Made by a program: the position numbers and the translations under genes
Shown here: one piece after another, positions 52,501-60,174 of the stretch
How the letters are laid out: each line of letters starts with the position of its first letter
How positions within the stretch are numbered: the first letter of the stretch is position 1
NCBI RefSeq assembly: GCF_000828715.1
Contig: NZ_AP014583.1
Location: 2,850,001-2,914,000, forward strand
DNA: 64,000 bases
Origin: Winogradskyella sp. PG-2
Lineage (GTDB): Bacteria > Bacteroidota > Bacteroidia > Flavobacteriales > Flavobacteriaceae
Direction: 5' to 3'
The notes under the pieces: generated by a model
The model's input: only the letters and a program-made list of their open reading frames with translations
Told to the model about the DNA's origin: nothing
Database searches by the model: none

Positions 52501-54147
52501 AGATCCACTTACACTTATTGGAGTAGACGGTATAGTTGTAACAGAAAAATCTGCTGCATTAGTACCAGATATAGTTATATATGGTGAGCTTCCTGTTAGG
52601 GTTAGATTACTAATACCAGTATTTTGAATTGTGAATGTATTTGCTTGGGTACCGGAAGCTGTTATTATATTACCAAAATCAGTATCATCTGAAGTTACTG
52701 GTGTTGTATCACCGTCAATAATAGTATTTCCATTACCTTGAATATTTATTTCTGGACCAGAAGATGAGTTAACAATTATTCCATAATCTTCAACTTCACC
52801 GTCAAATCCTGTATCACAACTACCAGAGTATGAGTTATATCTTGCAGATACTCTCATTCTTGTTGTTCCAAGTGTTGCACCTAAAGGAATATTTATAGTA
52901 AGTGTTGAGTTAGAAGTTAAACCGTTTGAAACATTATTTGCATCACCTAGATCATAGGATTCTCCCGCATCATCAAAATCATAATCTTGATTCCAATCTA
53001 TCCATACATTAGTGTATACGTCCCACGCACCATCTGTATCAACTCTTACATCTAAATATTCAGTTCCCCCTTGTGTAACCGTTGCAATATCTGTAGCTGT
53101 AAAGTCTTCATATCCATTATCTTTTGGTGATCCATCTGAGTTATTAATTGACTCAAAAGTTACATTGGTTATACCAGTATCAAATGATGTATTACCAGAT
53201 GAAGCACAATATGTTGGTGTAACACCGGTTCCTTCGATATCAAAGTTATATGGATTCTCATCACTATCATTATTTCCAATAGATATAGAAGCAGTTCTTA
53301 ATCCTGTTGCACTAGGTGTAAATGTAATTTCAAATGTTGTTGATCCAGAGGATGCAATTGAGTTATTTGGAGTAGAGGTTACACTAAAATCTGCGGCGTG
53401 TGTTCCAGAGATTGTAACAAATGGTGAAGCACCAGTTAGGGTTAATGTAGTTGACCCTGGGTTTTGTATTGTAAATGTATGTGCTAAAGAACTTACAGTA
53501 TTAACACTCCCATAATCTGTGTCATCTGTAACCGATGGAGTTGTATCACCATCAGTAATTGTAGTTCCATTACCTTGTATATTTATTTCTGGGCCAGATG
53601 CTAAATAACCTTCAATTAAAATATCATCAATGATATTATATTCGTTATTTCTGTTACATGTTCCAGATAGTCTAAATCTAGAATTTACTGTAAAAGTATA
53701 GGTTCCACCACTTAAGGTTTCACTTAGGCTTGTAGAATCACCTGTGCCGTTTCCAGTAAAATCGGTTCCTTTTGTAAAGGTTTTTACAGTTGTCCAAGTT
53801 GATCCGTCATCTGTATATTGAAGATTAAAACCTTCTCCATTTTCTAAATTATATGTTTTTAAACAAAAAGAAAAATCAATGTTAATGTATGAGGATAAAT
53901 CTAAAGTTGGAGATGTAATACGGTTTTGGCTTGTATCATCATCTTTGGTGTAGATACTGTATGAGCCATTACAAGCCCAAGATGCATTATTTAACAAGGC
54001 GACATCACTACCACCATCTGTCCAGCCTTGAAAGCCAGTTTCAAAATCGTAAGATGCGACTGTAACCTGAGAATAAGAAAATAGTGAAAATAGTATAACA
54101 CATAGCATAAGTGTATACCTCCATGCGGAAAGGGTAAAAAATTTCAT
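46561..54147 (-). CDS. Giant T9SS surface protein with anchor-D, GEVED, MAM and LamG domains (2528 aa)
   Basis: Signal peptide near 1-27 (MLCVILFSLFSYSQ). Four choice-of-anchor-D copies (each opening PEINIQGNG or AEIDIQGNG and ending DENPYNFNIQG) alternate with two GEVED domains (WIDWNQDYDFDD, WIDFNQDFDFDD). A MAM-like domain (YPYEESFETGMGLWVQD), a LamG-like domain at LGLWLKADDGLSNTNGQNVTSW, a second at YFDGSVDYIDIEDKLDLEPTG, and a C-terminal half paralogous to 41384-46306 follow, ending with a T9SS sorting domain (LSTGTYIIKLYTGSGSVATKK). It is a surface-anchored adhesin-like protein; its partners are unknown. Confidence 0.87.
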   Translation of the reverse strand: MKFFTLSAWRYTLMLCVILFSLFSYSQVTVASYDFETGFQGWTDGGSDVALLNNASWACNGSYSIYTKDDDTSQNRITSPTLDLSSYINIDFSFCLKTYNLENGEGFNLQYTDDGSTWTTVKTFTKGTDFTGNGTGDSTSLSETLSGGTYTFTVNSRFRLSGTCNRNNEYNIIDDILIEGYLASGPEINIQGNGTTITDGDTTPSVTDDTDYGSVNTVSSLAHTFTIQNPGSTTLTLTGASPFVTISGTHAADFSVTSTPNNSIASSGSTTFEITFTPSATGLRTASISIGNNDSDENPYNFDIEGTGVTPTYCASSGNTSFDTGITNVTFESINNSDGSPKDNGYEDFTATDIATVTQGGTEYLDVRVDTDGAWDVYTNVWIDWNQDYDFDDAGESYDLGDANNVSNGLTSNSTLTINIPLGATLGTTRMRVSARYNSYSGSCDTGFDGEVEDYGIIVNSSSGPEINIQGNGNTIIDGDTTPVTSDDTDFGNIITASGTQANTFTIQNTGISNLTLTGSSPYITISGTNAADFSVTTIPSTPISVSGSSTFEITFDPSADGLRTATLSITNDDSDENPYNFNIQGTGYTPEPEINIQGNGTTIADGDTAPSTADDTDFGNVDTGSSATNTFTIQNTGDSTLTLSGASPYVTISGSNAADFSITAIPNNSISASGSTTFEITFTPSATGLRTASISIGNNDNDENPYNFGIQGTGTTPTYCTAVASNDSFEYIGNVTLGTINNNSLQGTTSTGYSDFTAISTNLTQGSANAISITPTWPGTTYSEGYAVWIDFNQDFDFDDIGELVFQAGPDSVTPQTGIINVPIGAITGTTRMRVMMDDYITVTDPCNNPNFGEVEDYTINIIALSPFAEIDIQGNGTSIPDGDTTPTTADDTDFGTTYTGTPVTNTFTIYNFGGTNDLNLTGGSPYIAISGADASDFSVTTIPTSPIAAQSNTTFQITFNPATDGLKTATLTISNDDSDENPYNFNIQGYGTTPGVCGSTVSTYPYEESFETGMGLWVQDINGLEDDFDWSRINGPTPTSNTGPIFAQDGNYYIYTEADGNLNDTSQLISPCFDLTSASNPRFTFFYHMFSNVTGTLGNLNVELSTDNGITYPNVLFTQSDRSHVSRNSSFTPISIDLSSYIGQTVRIRLRGDTGLNIRGDIAIDLITLTDKPTPTEGPGGVTADLGLWLKADDGLSNTNGQNVTSWTDQGLGSDARVQVPAQAPTYYDNVTENVNFNPVIQFENNYTTFRSDFDYSHDNTSGEFLSGDYGFYTQEIFLVLIPDDTPFTSTFGYMDAFCGDSKIQIPEALDLTGVGFGYFGGRLNGEIISYAHGIHDPNIPQYGYAVAEAGTGSSYDNLGIVNTRNNSSNTQQELYYNANNIETAQNDLTAYINTSDTRWWLGRTEAWEASLNARVAEVITYSARKNDANLTQERNRIQSYLGVKYGITLGVNGTSQDYVDSDGTIIWNQSDNSGYNYDIAGIGRDDASELNQKQSRSINNATDGTGRIQGILTMGLTDIYDTNNINKSTNPTTLGDKEFLMWGSNGSDLDLAATTITVNMSSGVAPALTTEVSFTAMQRVWKVVENGGDISSAKIRLQENAIRNLTPPGNFYMFISTTGVFDTNSDYRLMTSDGNGNLETDYDFDGTKYITFGYAPQVIAERSIYFDGSVDYIDIEDKLDLEPTGFTISAWVKRDAADTGEVSILSKRDAAFTRGFDFTMTDSNELRIFWRNGSDQSLTSNTRIPNDVWHHVAAIYDGSTVSLYIDGVLDNTDSKTAPIATDEYFYIGAAGKNTPVQHFMGNIDEVRIWNTALREDELRFVMNQEIEDNSGQVMGKELPTTLTKNDIGAIPWTDLAGYYPMTVYSYTNTEDASGNGNQGALRNLNTVARQTAPLPFESTQNGDWDSNSTWVNGNEQYIPGSKSIVDSNLTVDWNIIKTSHNITLDNSSLPSANADNRKVLAMYIDANELTVTGDTGSNIGNGITVSHYMQLTGKIDLEGESQLIQEEDSDLDVLGNGVLERDQQGTADTYTYNYWSAPVGETDIAKNDYRYTVQDIMYDGTNSINFVNSGYDGTATNPIGIADYWIWKYANQPNDDYSAWQHVRRTGNINAGEGFTMKGPGTGSILTDQNYVYLGKPNNGDISLTINAGNDYLVGNPYASAIDADQFITDNGPELDYDPAVDLTPTISGSLYFWEHWGGGSHYLTDYQGGYATYNFSGAVGAPSYGTNDPDVATGGTPTKLPGRYIPVGQGFFVVGENTGTIKFNNGQRTFQKEGSTSSVFVRDGDAAQNNFNAVDIDYRMKFRIGFNSVNTIHRQLLLTIDSKASLGVDWAYDAKTNDDLIDDMYWMINDEAYVIQASNIAEESSIYPLGVKTNTDGINTITIDDLENVPNDLEIYVHDIELDLYHNLRLSDYEVYLNAGQYEERFEITFDANYNSLGIDDNSISNIDILYSNDIEKIILINPNLIDVKSIELFNILGQSVYTIKDISESGYSEYEVKNLSTGTYIIKLYTGSGSVATKKVLVK
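51160..53594 (-). repeat. Four ~370-bp direct repeats encoding choice-of-anchor-D domains
   Basis: Copies at about 53219-53594, 52380-52760, 51990-52375 and 51160-51540 share long nearly identical stretches at DNA level (e.g. DENPYNF and GLRTASIS coding segments). GEVED domains fill the two larger gaps. Unequal crossing-over between copies could add or drop domains. Confidence 0.8.
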
Positions 54148-54395
54148 AAGCGGTTAATTTTAGTTTGGGACTAAATTATGCGTCAAACTTAGTGCAATTA
54201 TCCATTAAGTGCAAATAAAATCGATGAAATACACATTTAAAATTTAACTTGTTGAAATTCAAGGAAATAAAATATTTTCTAAGATGAACTGAATATTAAT
54301 CATTAAATAGTTGGATTTTTTTTAATAACTTCAATAACAGTAAATTATATGATTAGTTATACTACATTATTTATTAAGTCTTAAAAATATAATAG

Positions 54396-54800
54396 CTAAT
54401 TAAGCTTGTGCCAAATACCATCAGCATCAAGATAGAAGCTTCCTAAATGATTGAAGTTACATTCTTCAGGTGCGATTATAGATAAAAATGTGGAATCATT
54501 CTCTCTAATGTATAAATGGTAAGTGTCACCAACAACAGGTTCAAAATTAAATGCAGCTGCATATACTAGGTTGTTATATTCAAACTGTTCCATCATTTGG
54601 TCATATGCAACTTTCAGCTCATTATATTTTGTTTGAATATGTTTATTTACCTTATTGATATTCCTATTTTTCCAAGCTATAGAATCTGTAGTCGTGATAA
54701 CTGGTGCTGAAACATCAGTTGCATAAGGTTTTAATGACGCATCATAGCGTTCAGTTTCTGCGTTATATACAACTTGGTCTGGTTTCTTCTCTTTTTTCAT
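54396..54800 (-). CDS. DUF2452-family protein
   Basis: A 134-residue soluble protein starting at ATG 54800 (MKKEKKPDQVVYN). The frame is open to 54857, but that extension runs through a terminator stem and is rejected. The family core ETERYDASLKPYATDVSAPVITTTDSIAWKNRNINKVNKHIQTKYNELK, then QFEYNNLVYAA and FEPVVGDTYHLY, is conserved in Bacteroidota. Function unknown. The gap up to 54147 is AT-rich with nothing I can call. Confidence 0.85.
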   Translation of the reverse strand: MKKEKKPDQVVYNAETERYDASLKPYATDVSAPVITTTDSIAWKNRNINKVNKHIQTKYNELKVAYDQMMEQFEYNNLVYAAAFNFEPVVGDTYHLYIRENDSTFLSIIAPEECNFNHLGSFYLDADGIWHKLN

Positions 54801-54849
54801 ATTGGGCACTAGCTTTAATGCAAAGTTAAGCATTAGTTGATGCAATGAA

Positions 54850-54878
54850 AAAGCCATAACGAGAATAGTTATGGCTTT
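54850..54878 (-). terminator. Terminator downstream of the amidohydrolase remnant
   Basis: AAAGCCATAAC (54850-54860) and GTTATGGCTTT (54868-54878) form a perfect 11-bp stem, T-run on the minus strand. It closes the transcript of the truncated gene at 54899. Confidence 0.85.
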
Positions 54879-54898
54879 AACTTAAAATTAAATTTTTA

Positions 54899-55190
54899 TT
54901 AGTTTTTTATACCAGGTAAACCTGAAGGCTTTTTTGTTTGCCAATTGAAAGTTTCAGCTTTCTTTTCAATAGGTGCAACTTCGTCTAGGGTATTAGCATC
55001 GTAGACTACGCCATTTTTAACAACATGTGTTAATGTGTTTGTGTTTCTTAGGTTATCTAATGGGTTAGCATTCATAATTAAAATATCTGCTACTTTTCTA
55101 ACTTCAATAGTTCCCAAATCATTATCTAAACCTAGAGCTTCACAGCCTTTTATTGTTGCCAAGCGTAGTGCGTCATAATTACTCATACCA
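54899..55190 (-). pseudogene. Amidohydrolase, C-terminal fragment only
   Basis: About 96 residues: GMSNYDALRLATIKGCEALGL, GTIEVRKVADILIMNANPLDN, THVVKNGVVYDANTLDEV and a tail ending NWQTKKPSGLPGIKN. This is the closing portion of an imidazolonepropionase-like amidohydrolase, normally about 400 residues or, in TolB-propeller fusions, about 1000. The metal-binding HxH, Lys, His and Asp sites are all upstream and missing. The homologous frame stops at about 55190, where SprB-type sequence in the opposite direction takes over. The terminator is intact. An internal ATG at 55186 could still start a short peptide of no expected activity. Confidence 0.8.
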
Positions 55191-56870
55191 ACAGATGTAT
55201 TATGTTTTGGTGAATCAACAGGAGAAATAAATGTTAATGTTGTAGGTGGACGAACAGATTATATGTTTTCTTGGACTGGGCCAAATGGATTTGTAAATAC
55301 TAGCCAAAATATTGATAATTTGTTTGCTGGAGTTTATAATCTAACTGTTACTGACAATTCTGGATGTATTGATGCACTACAAGTTGAAATTATTCAAAAT
55401 AGTCAAATAGATATTGATGTTACTGCTATAGAAATAATGTGTTATGGTGATAATGATGCTTCAATAACCATTAATACAATTATAGGCGGAGTTCCACCTT
55501 ATGATATAGCTTGGAGTAATTTTGCTACTGGGAATGTGCAAAGTAATCTTTCACCAGGTACTTATACTATAACCATTACGGATTCAGAAAACTGTTCTAG
55601 AGATTTTCCTACTGTAATTGATGCTCCTCCTATATTTTTAATAGATCCTGTAGTGACACAAATGTCATGTTCTGGTGAAAATGATGCAAGTATTACTCTT
55701 AATTTTGTTGGAGGAGTAGATTCTGTAACTGTAGTTTGGGATGATGATGCCACAGCAGGTACAGAACGAAATAATTTAGCACCAGGAACGTATTCGGTAA
55801 CTATTACTGATGGTATACCTTGTGTGATTCAAGAAAGTTTTACCATATTCAACATATTGCCTTTAGAGCTTTCGGCCAATATTACCAATGCTCTAGATTG
55901 TGATAATACCAATAGTGGTGCTGTAAACTTATTAATACAAGGAGGAACACCTCCTTTTGATGTAGTATGGTCTAATGGGTCTGTAACTGAAGATTTAATA
56001 AATGTACCTCCAAATACTTATGTAGCGAATGTTACTGATGCTAATGGTTGTGAAATACAAGGGAGTTGGGACGTAATTCGATTTGATCCTTTAGTTCTTA
56101 ATGTTGAAACACGAACCGAAGTAGACTGTGAAACAAAATCTTTGAATCAAACTTTTATTGCTATGGCTAGTGGAGGAGTACCACCATTTCAATACAATTG
56201 GTCGAGTGGCACAGTAAGTGGAATAAATAATGAAATGATGACTACAAATGAAGATGGACTTGTAATTTTAGAGGTTGTAGATAGTCAAGGTTGTACAACT
56301 GACTTTAATCTTAATGTTGAATCTCCTGTTTTGGGAGATCCAGATTTTACAATATCTTCGTTTGGATTTTTAAATTTTGGTGTATTTGCGATTCAAGATC
56401 CAATTGAATTTATAAACTCTGCTACAGGTGATTACGAAAGTATATTATGGGATTTTGGTGATGGCAGCTTCTCTTCAGAAGAAAACCCAATACATACTTA
56501 TTTTGAAATAGGAAGTTATATAGTAACACAACGAGTTACTTATCCTTTTGGTTGTGTTTATGAAAAGATAATTACTTTAATTATAGAAGAAGGTTATAAA
56601 TTGATTATGCCAAATGCATTTACGCCAAATGAAGATGGTCTAAACGATCGCTTTGGTCCTGAATATATTGGTCTTAGTAGCTTAGAATTTTATATTTATG
56701 ATACATGGGGAAGCCTTGTTTATTCTGATTTTGGTGATGCGATTGAAGGTTGGGATGGTAAAGTTAAGGATGAAGAGGCTGAAAATGGAAACTATTATTA
56801 CACGTTTACTGCAAAAACCTTTTATGGTAATGTGATTAAGAAACAAGGAGCTTTTGTATATATCAAATAA
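55188..56870 (+). pseudogene. SprB-repeat / gliding-motility C-terminal protein, 5' truncated
   Basis: The SprB-type repeat frame opens right at the junction (TDVLCFGESTGEINVNVVGG), 70 bases before the first ATG (55263), and has no signal peptide. Repeats of the type C-G-(D/E)-N-D-A-S-I...GG-PPY...LSPGTYTITITD-C follow four or five times, then a PKD-like domain (ILWDFGDGSFSSEENPIHTY) and a C-terminal T9SS type B domain (IMPNAFTPNEDGLNDRFGP...EGWDGKVKDEEAENGNYYY). Without the N-terminus it cannot be exported as encoded. The frame downstream is undamaged, so loss is recent, or the join is an assembly error. The PorP/SprF gene follows directly. Confidence 0.78.
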
Positions 56871-56877
56871 AACCAAA

Positions 56878-57882
56878 ATGACATTAAGAAATAATATAAC
56901 AGTTATAGTATTGGTTTTAGTTGGTTTTTATGCCAGTGCTCAAGATCCAATTTTCACTCAATCTAACTATATCCAAGAGTCTCTAAATCCAGGGTTTACT
57001 GGTTTTGAAGATGATGAAAGAATAAGCGCAGGTCTTTTAAGTCGAACACAGTGGCCTAATTTAAATTTAAAGGTTCATACTCAATATTTTTATATTAATA
57101 AATCATATGAAAATAGTAGAAGTTCAGCCTATGGCCTTGGCTTCAATTTTCTTTGGCAAAATGAAGCAGTTAGTAATTATAATTTTTATCAAGCTAATGT
57201 AAACTATGTCCATCGCGTTAATCTAAATGGTGGTTGGTTTTTTAGACCAGCAATCGAAGTAGGTTTTGGGCTAAAGGATGTAAAATTTAAAGGGCTAAGA
57301 TTAGCAGACCAAATTAATATTAATACTGGTGTCATAAACCCAATTTCAGTTGACCCATTCAGAGGTAATACAGATAATGCTAGGTTTATAGATATTTCAT
57401 CAGGTTTTGTTTTTGAGAAAGAAGAGTTGAATGATATTTCATATTGGTTCGGAATTTCTGCTAAACACCTTAATCGTCCTGATACATCATTTATTAGAGA
57501 TCAAAATGTACCCTTAGATATTTTCTATTCACTTCATGGAAATTTCCGCTTTCCATTTTTACTTGATTATCGAATTATGATGACTGCCAATTACATGCAG
57601 CAAGGTGAATACAATCGCTTAGATATAGGATCATTATTTCAAGTAAATCAATTTTTAGTTGGCTTAACTGCTAGTACTAATCCAGCTAAAAATGACGGTA
57701 ATAGCCATTTGTTAACTTCTGTAAATGGCTTTTTAGGGTTAGAGTATGAGGCCTTTAGATTCGGACTGTCATATGATATGGATGTATCTAAAATAGGTCG
57801 TACTAATGGTGTTTACGAATTTTCTGTGACCTATATGTCTCGTTGTAGAACATGTCCTAATGATAGAAGTAGGAAGCGATAA
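56878..57882 (+). CDS. PorP/SprF-family T9SS outer membrane protein
   Basis: A 334-residue protein from ATG 56878 (a TTG at 56854 in frame is rejected). Signal peptide MTLRNNITVIVLVLVGFYASA. The family opening QDPIFTQSNYIQESLNPGFTGFEDDERI is clear, followed by alternating beta strands ending GLEYEAFRFGLSYDMDVSKIGRTNGVYEFSVTYMSRCR. Such proteins sit beside SprB-type adhesin genes and hold the type B C-terminal domain at the cell surface. Here the partner upstream is truncated, leaving this gene possibly without its usual cargo. Confidence 0.9.
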   Translation: MTLRNNITVIVLVLVGFYASAQDPIFTQSNYIQESLNPGFTGFEDDERISAGLLSRTQWPNLNLKVHTQYFYINKSYENSRSSAYGLGFNFLWQNEAVSNYNFYQANVNYVHRVNLNGGWFFRPAIEVGFGLKDVKFKGLRLADQININTGVINPISVDPFRGNTDNARFIDISSGFVFEKEELNDISYWFGISAKHLNRPDTSFIRDQNVPLDIFYSLHGNFRFPFLLDYRIMMTANYMQQGEYNRLDIGSLFQVNQFLVGLTASTNPAKNDGNSHLLTSVNGFLGLEYEAFRFGLSYDMDVSKIGRTNGVYEFSVTYMSRCRTCPNDRSRKR

Positions 57883-57943
57883 TATTTTTATAATACAGAG
57901 GTACTTTTCTTTTAAGTCTTGATATGCAATACTGTACATAAAA

Positions 57944-57972
57944 AAAAGTCCAGCACTTTTGTGCTGAACTTT
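57944..57972 (-). terminator. Terminator downstream of tRNA-Met
   Basis: CAGCAC/GTGCTG core stem extended by AGT/ACT around a TTTT loop (about 57947-57971), with a T-run on the minus strand, immediately after the tRNA. Confidence 0.8.
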
Positions 57973-57980
57973 TACTATTG

Positions 57981-58054
57981 TAGCGAGAACGAGAATTGAA
58001 CTCGTGACCTCCGGGTTATGAATCCGACGCTCTAACCGACTGAGCTACCTCGCC
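57981..58054 (-). tRNA. tRNA-Met (CAT anticodon)
   Basis: 74 bases on the minus strand fold as a cloverleaf: acceptor GGCGAGG with TCTCGCT (first pair G-U), D arm GCTC...GAGC, anticodon loop TTCATAA with anticodon CAT, variable AGGTC, T arm ACGAG-TTCAATT-CTCGT, discriminator A. No CCA encoded. Elongator methionine is most likely; an isoleucine tRNA with modified C34 also carries CAT but its usual body differs. Confidence 0.93.
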
Positions 58055-58183
58055 ATAATTTCGGCTGCAAATATAAAAACAAATTCTACGACAACAAACA
58101 TAACATTCTAAAAAAATAATTTTTAGTTTAAAGTTTTGAATTGCCCCATAATTGTATATATTGAGCATATAATAAATGCATTT

Positions 58184-58576
58184 ATGGACGATAAAGAAAA
58201 ATACGAAATGGAGTTTGTGATACAAGCTTCGCCTACACTTATATATACATACATATCAACACCTTCAGGTTTATCAGAATGGTTTGCAGATAACGTAAAC
58301 TCACGAGGAGAACTATTCACTTTTATTTGGGACGGTTCTGAAGAACAAGCTAAATTACTTAGTAAAAAAAATGGTGAACGTGTGAAATTTCGTTGGCTAG
58401 CAGATGATGAAGATGGAGCATCATATTACTTTGAGATCCGAATTCAAGTTGATGAAATTACTAAAGATGTATCCTTAATGATTACTGATTTTGCTGAAGA
58501 TGATGAGATTGAAGAAGGTAAGATGCTGTGGGAAAATCAAATTGGTAGTTTAAAGCAAGTTTTAGGCTCAAGGTAA
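58184..58576 (+). CDS. START-like (AHSA1-type) domain protein
   Basis: A 130-residue soluble protein from ATG 58184 (the frame extends to 58136, rejected as it precedes the family start MDDKEKYEMEFVIQASP). The fold signature TLIYTYISTPSGLSEWFADNVNSRGELFTFIWDGSEEQAKL and the end helix MLWENQIGSLKQVL match SRPBCC/AHSA1-like proteins that enclose a hydrophobic ligand. Conserved in Bacteroidota; ligand unknown. Confidence 0.87.
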   Translation: MDDKEKYEMEFVIQASPTLIYTYISTPSGLSEWFADNVNSRGELFTFIWDGSEEQAKLLSKKNGERVKFRWLADDEDGASYYFEIRIQVDEITKDVSLMITDFAEDDEIEEGKMLWENQIGSLKQVLGSR

Positions 58577-58597
58577 CACGTAACTAACTCAACTATT

Positions 58598-58642
58598 ATA
58601 TCTTTGTCTCGATTTAATTTAAAGTAAATCGAGACTTTTTTT
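58598..58642 (+). promoter_or_regulatory. Terminator hairpin with embedded promoter box before the class IV aminotransferase
   Basis: GTCTCGATTTA (58606-58616) and TAAATCGAGAC (58625-58635) form a perfect 11-bp stem followed by seven T (58636-58642) that run straight into the ATG at 58643. TATCTTTG (58598-58605) immediately before the stem matches the -7 consensus. It can end transcription of the START-like gene while starting the next transcript. Confidence 0.65.
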
Positions 58643-59494
58643 ATGGTAAATTTTAATGGAACATTAATATCTGCATCAGATTCAAAATTATCAACTCATA
58701 ATAGAGGTTATAAATATGGAGATGCTCTTTTTGAAACTCTAAAAGTAGTTAATGGAAAGATTTTCTATTGGGAAGATCACTATTTTAGATTAATGGCTTC
58801 TATGCGAATTCTAAGAATGGATATTCCCATGACATTTACTATGGAATTTTTAGAATCAGAAATTTTAAAAACGGTTAAGGCTAATGATTTATTAAACACC
58901 TCTGCTAGAATTCGCTTAAATGTTGATAGAGGTGAAGGTGGTAAATATTTACCATCAGATAACTCAGAAGTAAATTTTAATATTGTTGTAGAGCCACATT
59001 ATAGCCCTTTTTACACTATTGATACGGGTACTTCGTACATAGTTGATTTATATAAAGATTATTTTATGGCTCCTGGTTTATTATCTGGATTAAAGTCTAA
59101 CAATAAAGCTATTCAAGTAATAGGGAGTATTTATGCTAAAGAGAATGATTTAGATAACTGTTTGGTATTAAATACAAATAAGAGTGTTATTGAGGCTTTA
59201 AACGGAAATTTGTTTTTAGTTAAAGGAGATAAAATAAAGACCCCACCTTTGGAAGATGGTTGCCTTAAAGGTGTAATGCGAAAACAAATATTAGAGTTAC
59301 TTGTTAAGGATGTTAATTTATTTGTTGAAGAAGCATCTATAAGCTCTTTTGAACTTCAGAAAGCAGATGAGTTATTTATAACAAATGTTATTAAGGGTAT
59401 AGTGCCTATAACAAAGTATCGTAAAAAAACATACGGAACTGATTTTGCTCAGAAGACAATAACTAAATTAAATGCAAAGTTGAGGTTAACTTAA
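58643..59494 (+). CDS. PLP-dependent class IV aminotransferase (aminodeoxychorismate lyase-like)
   Basis: A 283-residue fold-type IV enzyme. Recognised segments: VNFNGTLISASDSKLSTHNRGYKYGDALFETLKVVNG, FYWEDHYFRLMASMRIL, the Lys-containing SGLKSNNKAIQVIGSIYAKEN, LVLNTNKSVIEALNGNLFLVKGDKIKTPPLEDGCLKGVMR, and LFITNVIKGIVPI. It most resembles PabC, which makes p-aminobenzoate for folate, but branched-chain or D-amino acid transaminases share the layout. The start is fixed by homology even though it abuts a terminator. Its stop overlaps the algH stop by 4 bases. Confidence 0.85.
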   Translation: MVNFNGTLISASDSKLSTHNRGYKYGDALFETLKVVNGKIFYWEDHYFRLMASMRILRMDIPMTFTMEFLESEILKTVKANDLLNTSARIRLNVDRGEGGKYLPSDNSEVNFNIVVEPHYSPFYTIDTGTSYIVDLYKDYFMAPGLLSGLKSNNKAIQVIGSIYAKENDLDNCLVLNTNKSVIEALNGNLFLVKGDKIKTPPLEDGCLKGVMRKQILELLVKDVNLFVEEASISSFELQKADELFITNVIKGIVPITKYRKKTYGTDFAQKTITKLNAKLRLT

Positions 59495-60045
59495 TTATAA
59501 CTTGGATTCTCGGGAGCATTAGACCAAATGCTATAATCACCACCAAGTTCTAACATTTTTTCGCGCCAAAATGAAGGGCAACATTTAGATATTATATCAT
59601 TGTCATATACGTTTTCTGATACTAGCCAAGCATTAGACTGGAGTTCACTATCTAATTGTTGTTGATCCCAACCAGAATAGCCTAAAAAGAATCTAATATC
59701 ATCTTTAGATATTTTATCCTCATTAATTAAATCTAAAACCACATTAAAATCTCCTCCCCAAAAAATACCGTTAGATATTTCTATACTATTAGGGATTAAC
59801 TCTGGTGATTTGTGTATAAAATAAAGATTATCCTGTTCTACAGGACCACCATTATAAACGGTGAATTCTGACTCTGTACCTTCAATTAAATCTTTAAGGT
59901 TATAATCTAAAGGCTTGTTTAAGATAAAACCAACCGAACCTAATGCGTTGTGATCTGCTAATAGAATCACAGCACGATTAAATGAAAGATCACCTATAAT
60001 AGATGGTTCCGCAATTAAAAGATTGCCTTTTTCAGGTTTAGTCAT
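59491..60045 (-). CDS. YqgE/AlgH (UPF0301) family protein
   Basis: A 184-residue soluble protein. Signature: KGNLLIAEPSIIGDLSFNRAVILLADHNALGSVGFILNKPLD, then VYNGGPVEQDNLYFIH and GIFWGGDFN, RFFLGYSGWDQQQLDSEL. The family is widespread and lacks a firm biochemical role; the AlgH name comes from an alginate regulation phenotype. The last codons overlap the aminotransferase stop on the other strand. Next upstream on its strand is hup, separated by a terminator. Confidence 0.92.
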   Translation of the reverse strand: MTKPEKGNLLIAEPSIIGDLSFNRAVILLADHNALGSVGFILNKPLDYNLKDLIEGTESEFTVYNGGPVEQDNLYFIHKSPELIPNSIEISNGIFWGGDFNVVLDLINEDKISKDDIRFFLGYSGWDQQQLDSELQSNAWLVSENVYDNDIISKCCPSFWREKMLELGGDYSIWSNAPENPSYN

Positions 60046-60123
60046 TGATTTATCTGCGTTAAAGACAAATAAATCTAGAGTATTTTTTTTAAAAAAGCAA
60101 CTAATGTTATTTAAAATTAGAAC

Positions 60124-60151
60124 AAAAAAAGCCTGCTCATTGAGCAGGCTA
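60124..60151 (-). terminator. Terminator of the HU gene
   Basis: AGCCTGCTC (60130-60138) and GAGCAGGCT (60142-60150) form a perfect 9-bp stem with a 3-base loop. On the minus strand it is followed by a run of seven T. Confidence 0.88.
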
Positions 60152-60174
60152 TGTATTTTTTAAGAAAAAACCTC

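Noticed and set aside
47191..53515. Several plus-strand open frames inside the 2528-aa gene
   Set aside because: They are antisense shadows of repeated beta-sandwich domains; the minus-strand frame is continuous for 2528 codons with signal peptide and sorting domain.
54801..54857. Upstream extension of the DUF2452 gene
   Set aside because: It overlaps a perfect 11-bp terminator stem and is not part of the family core.
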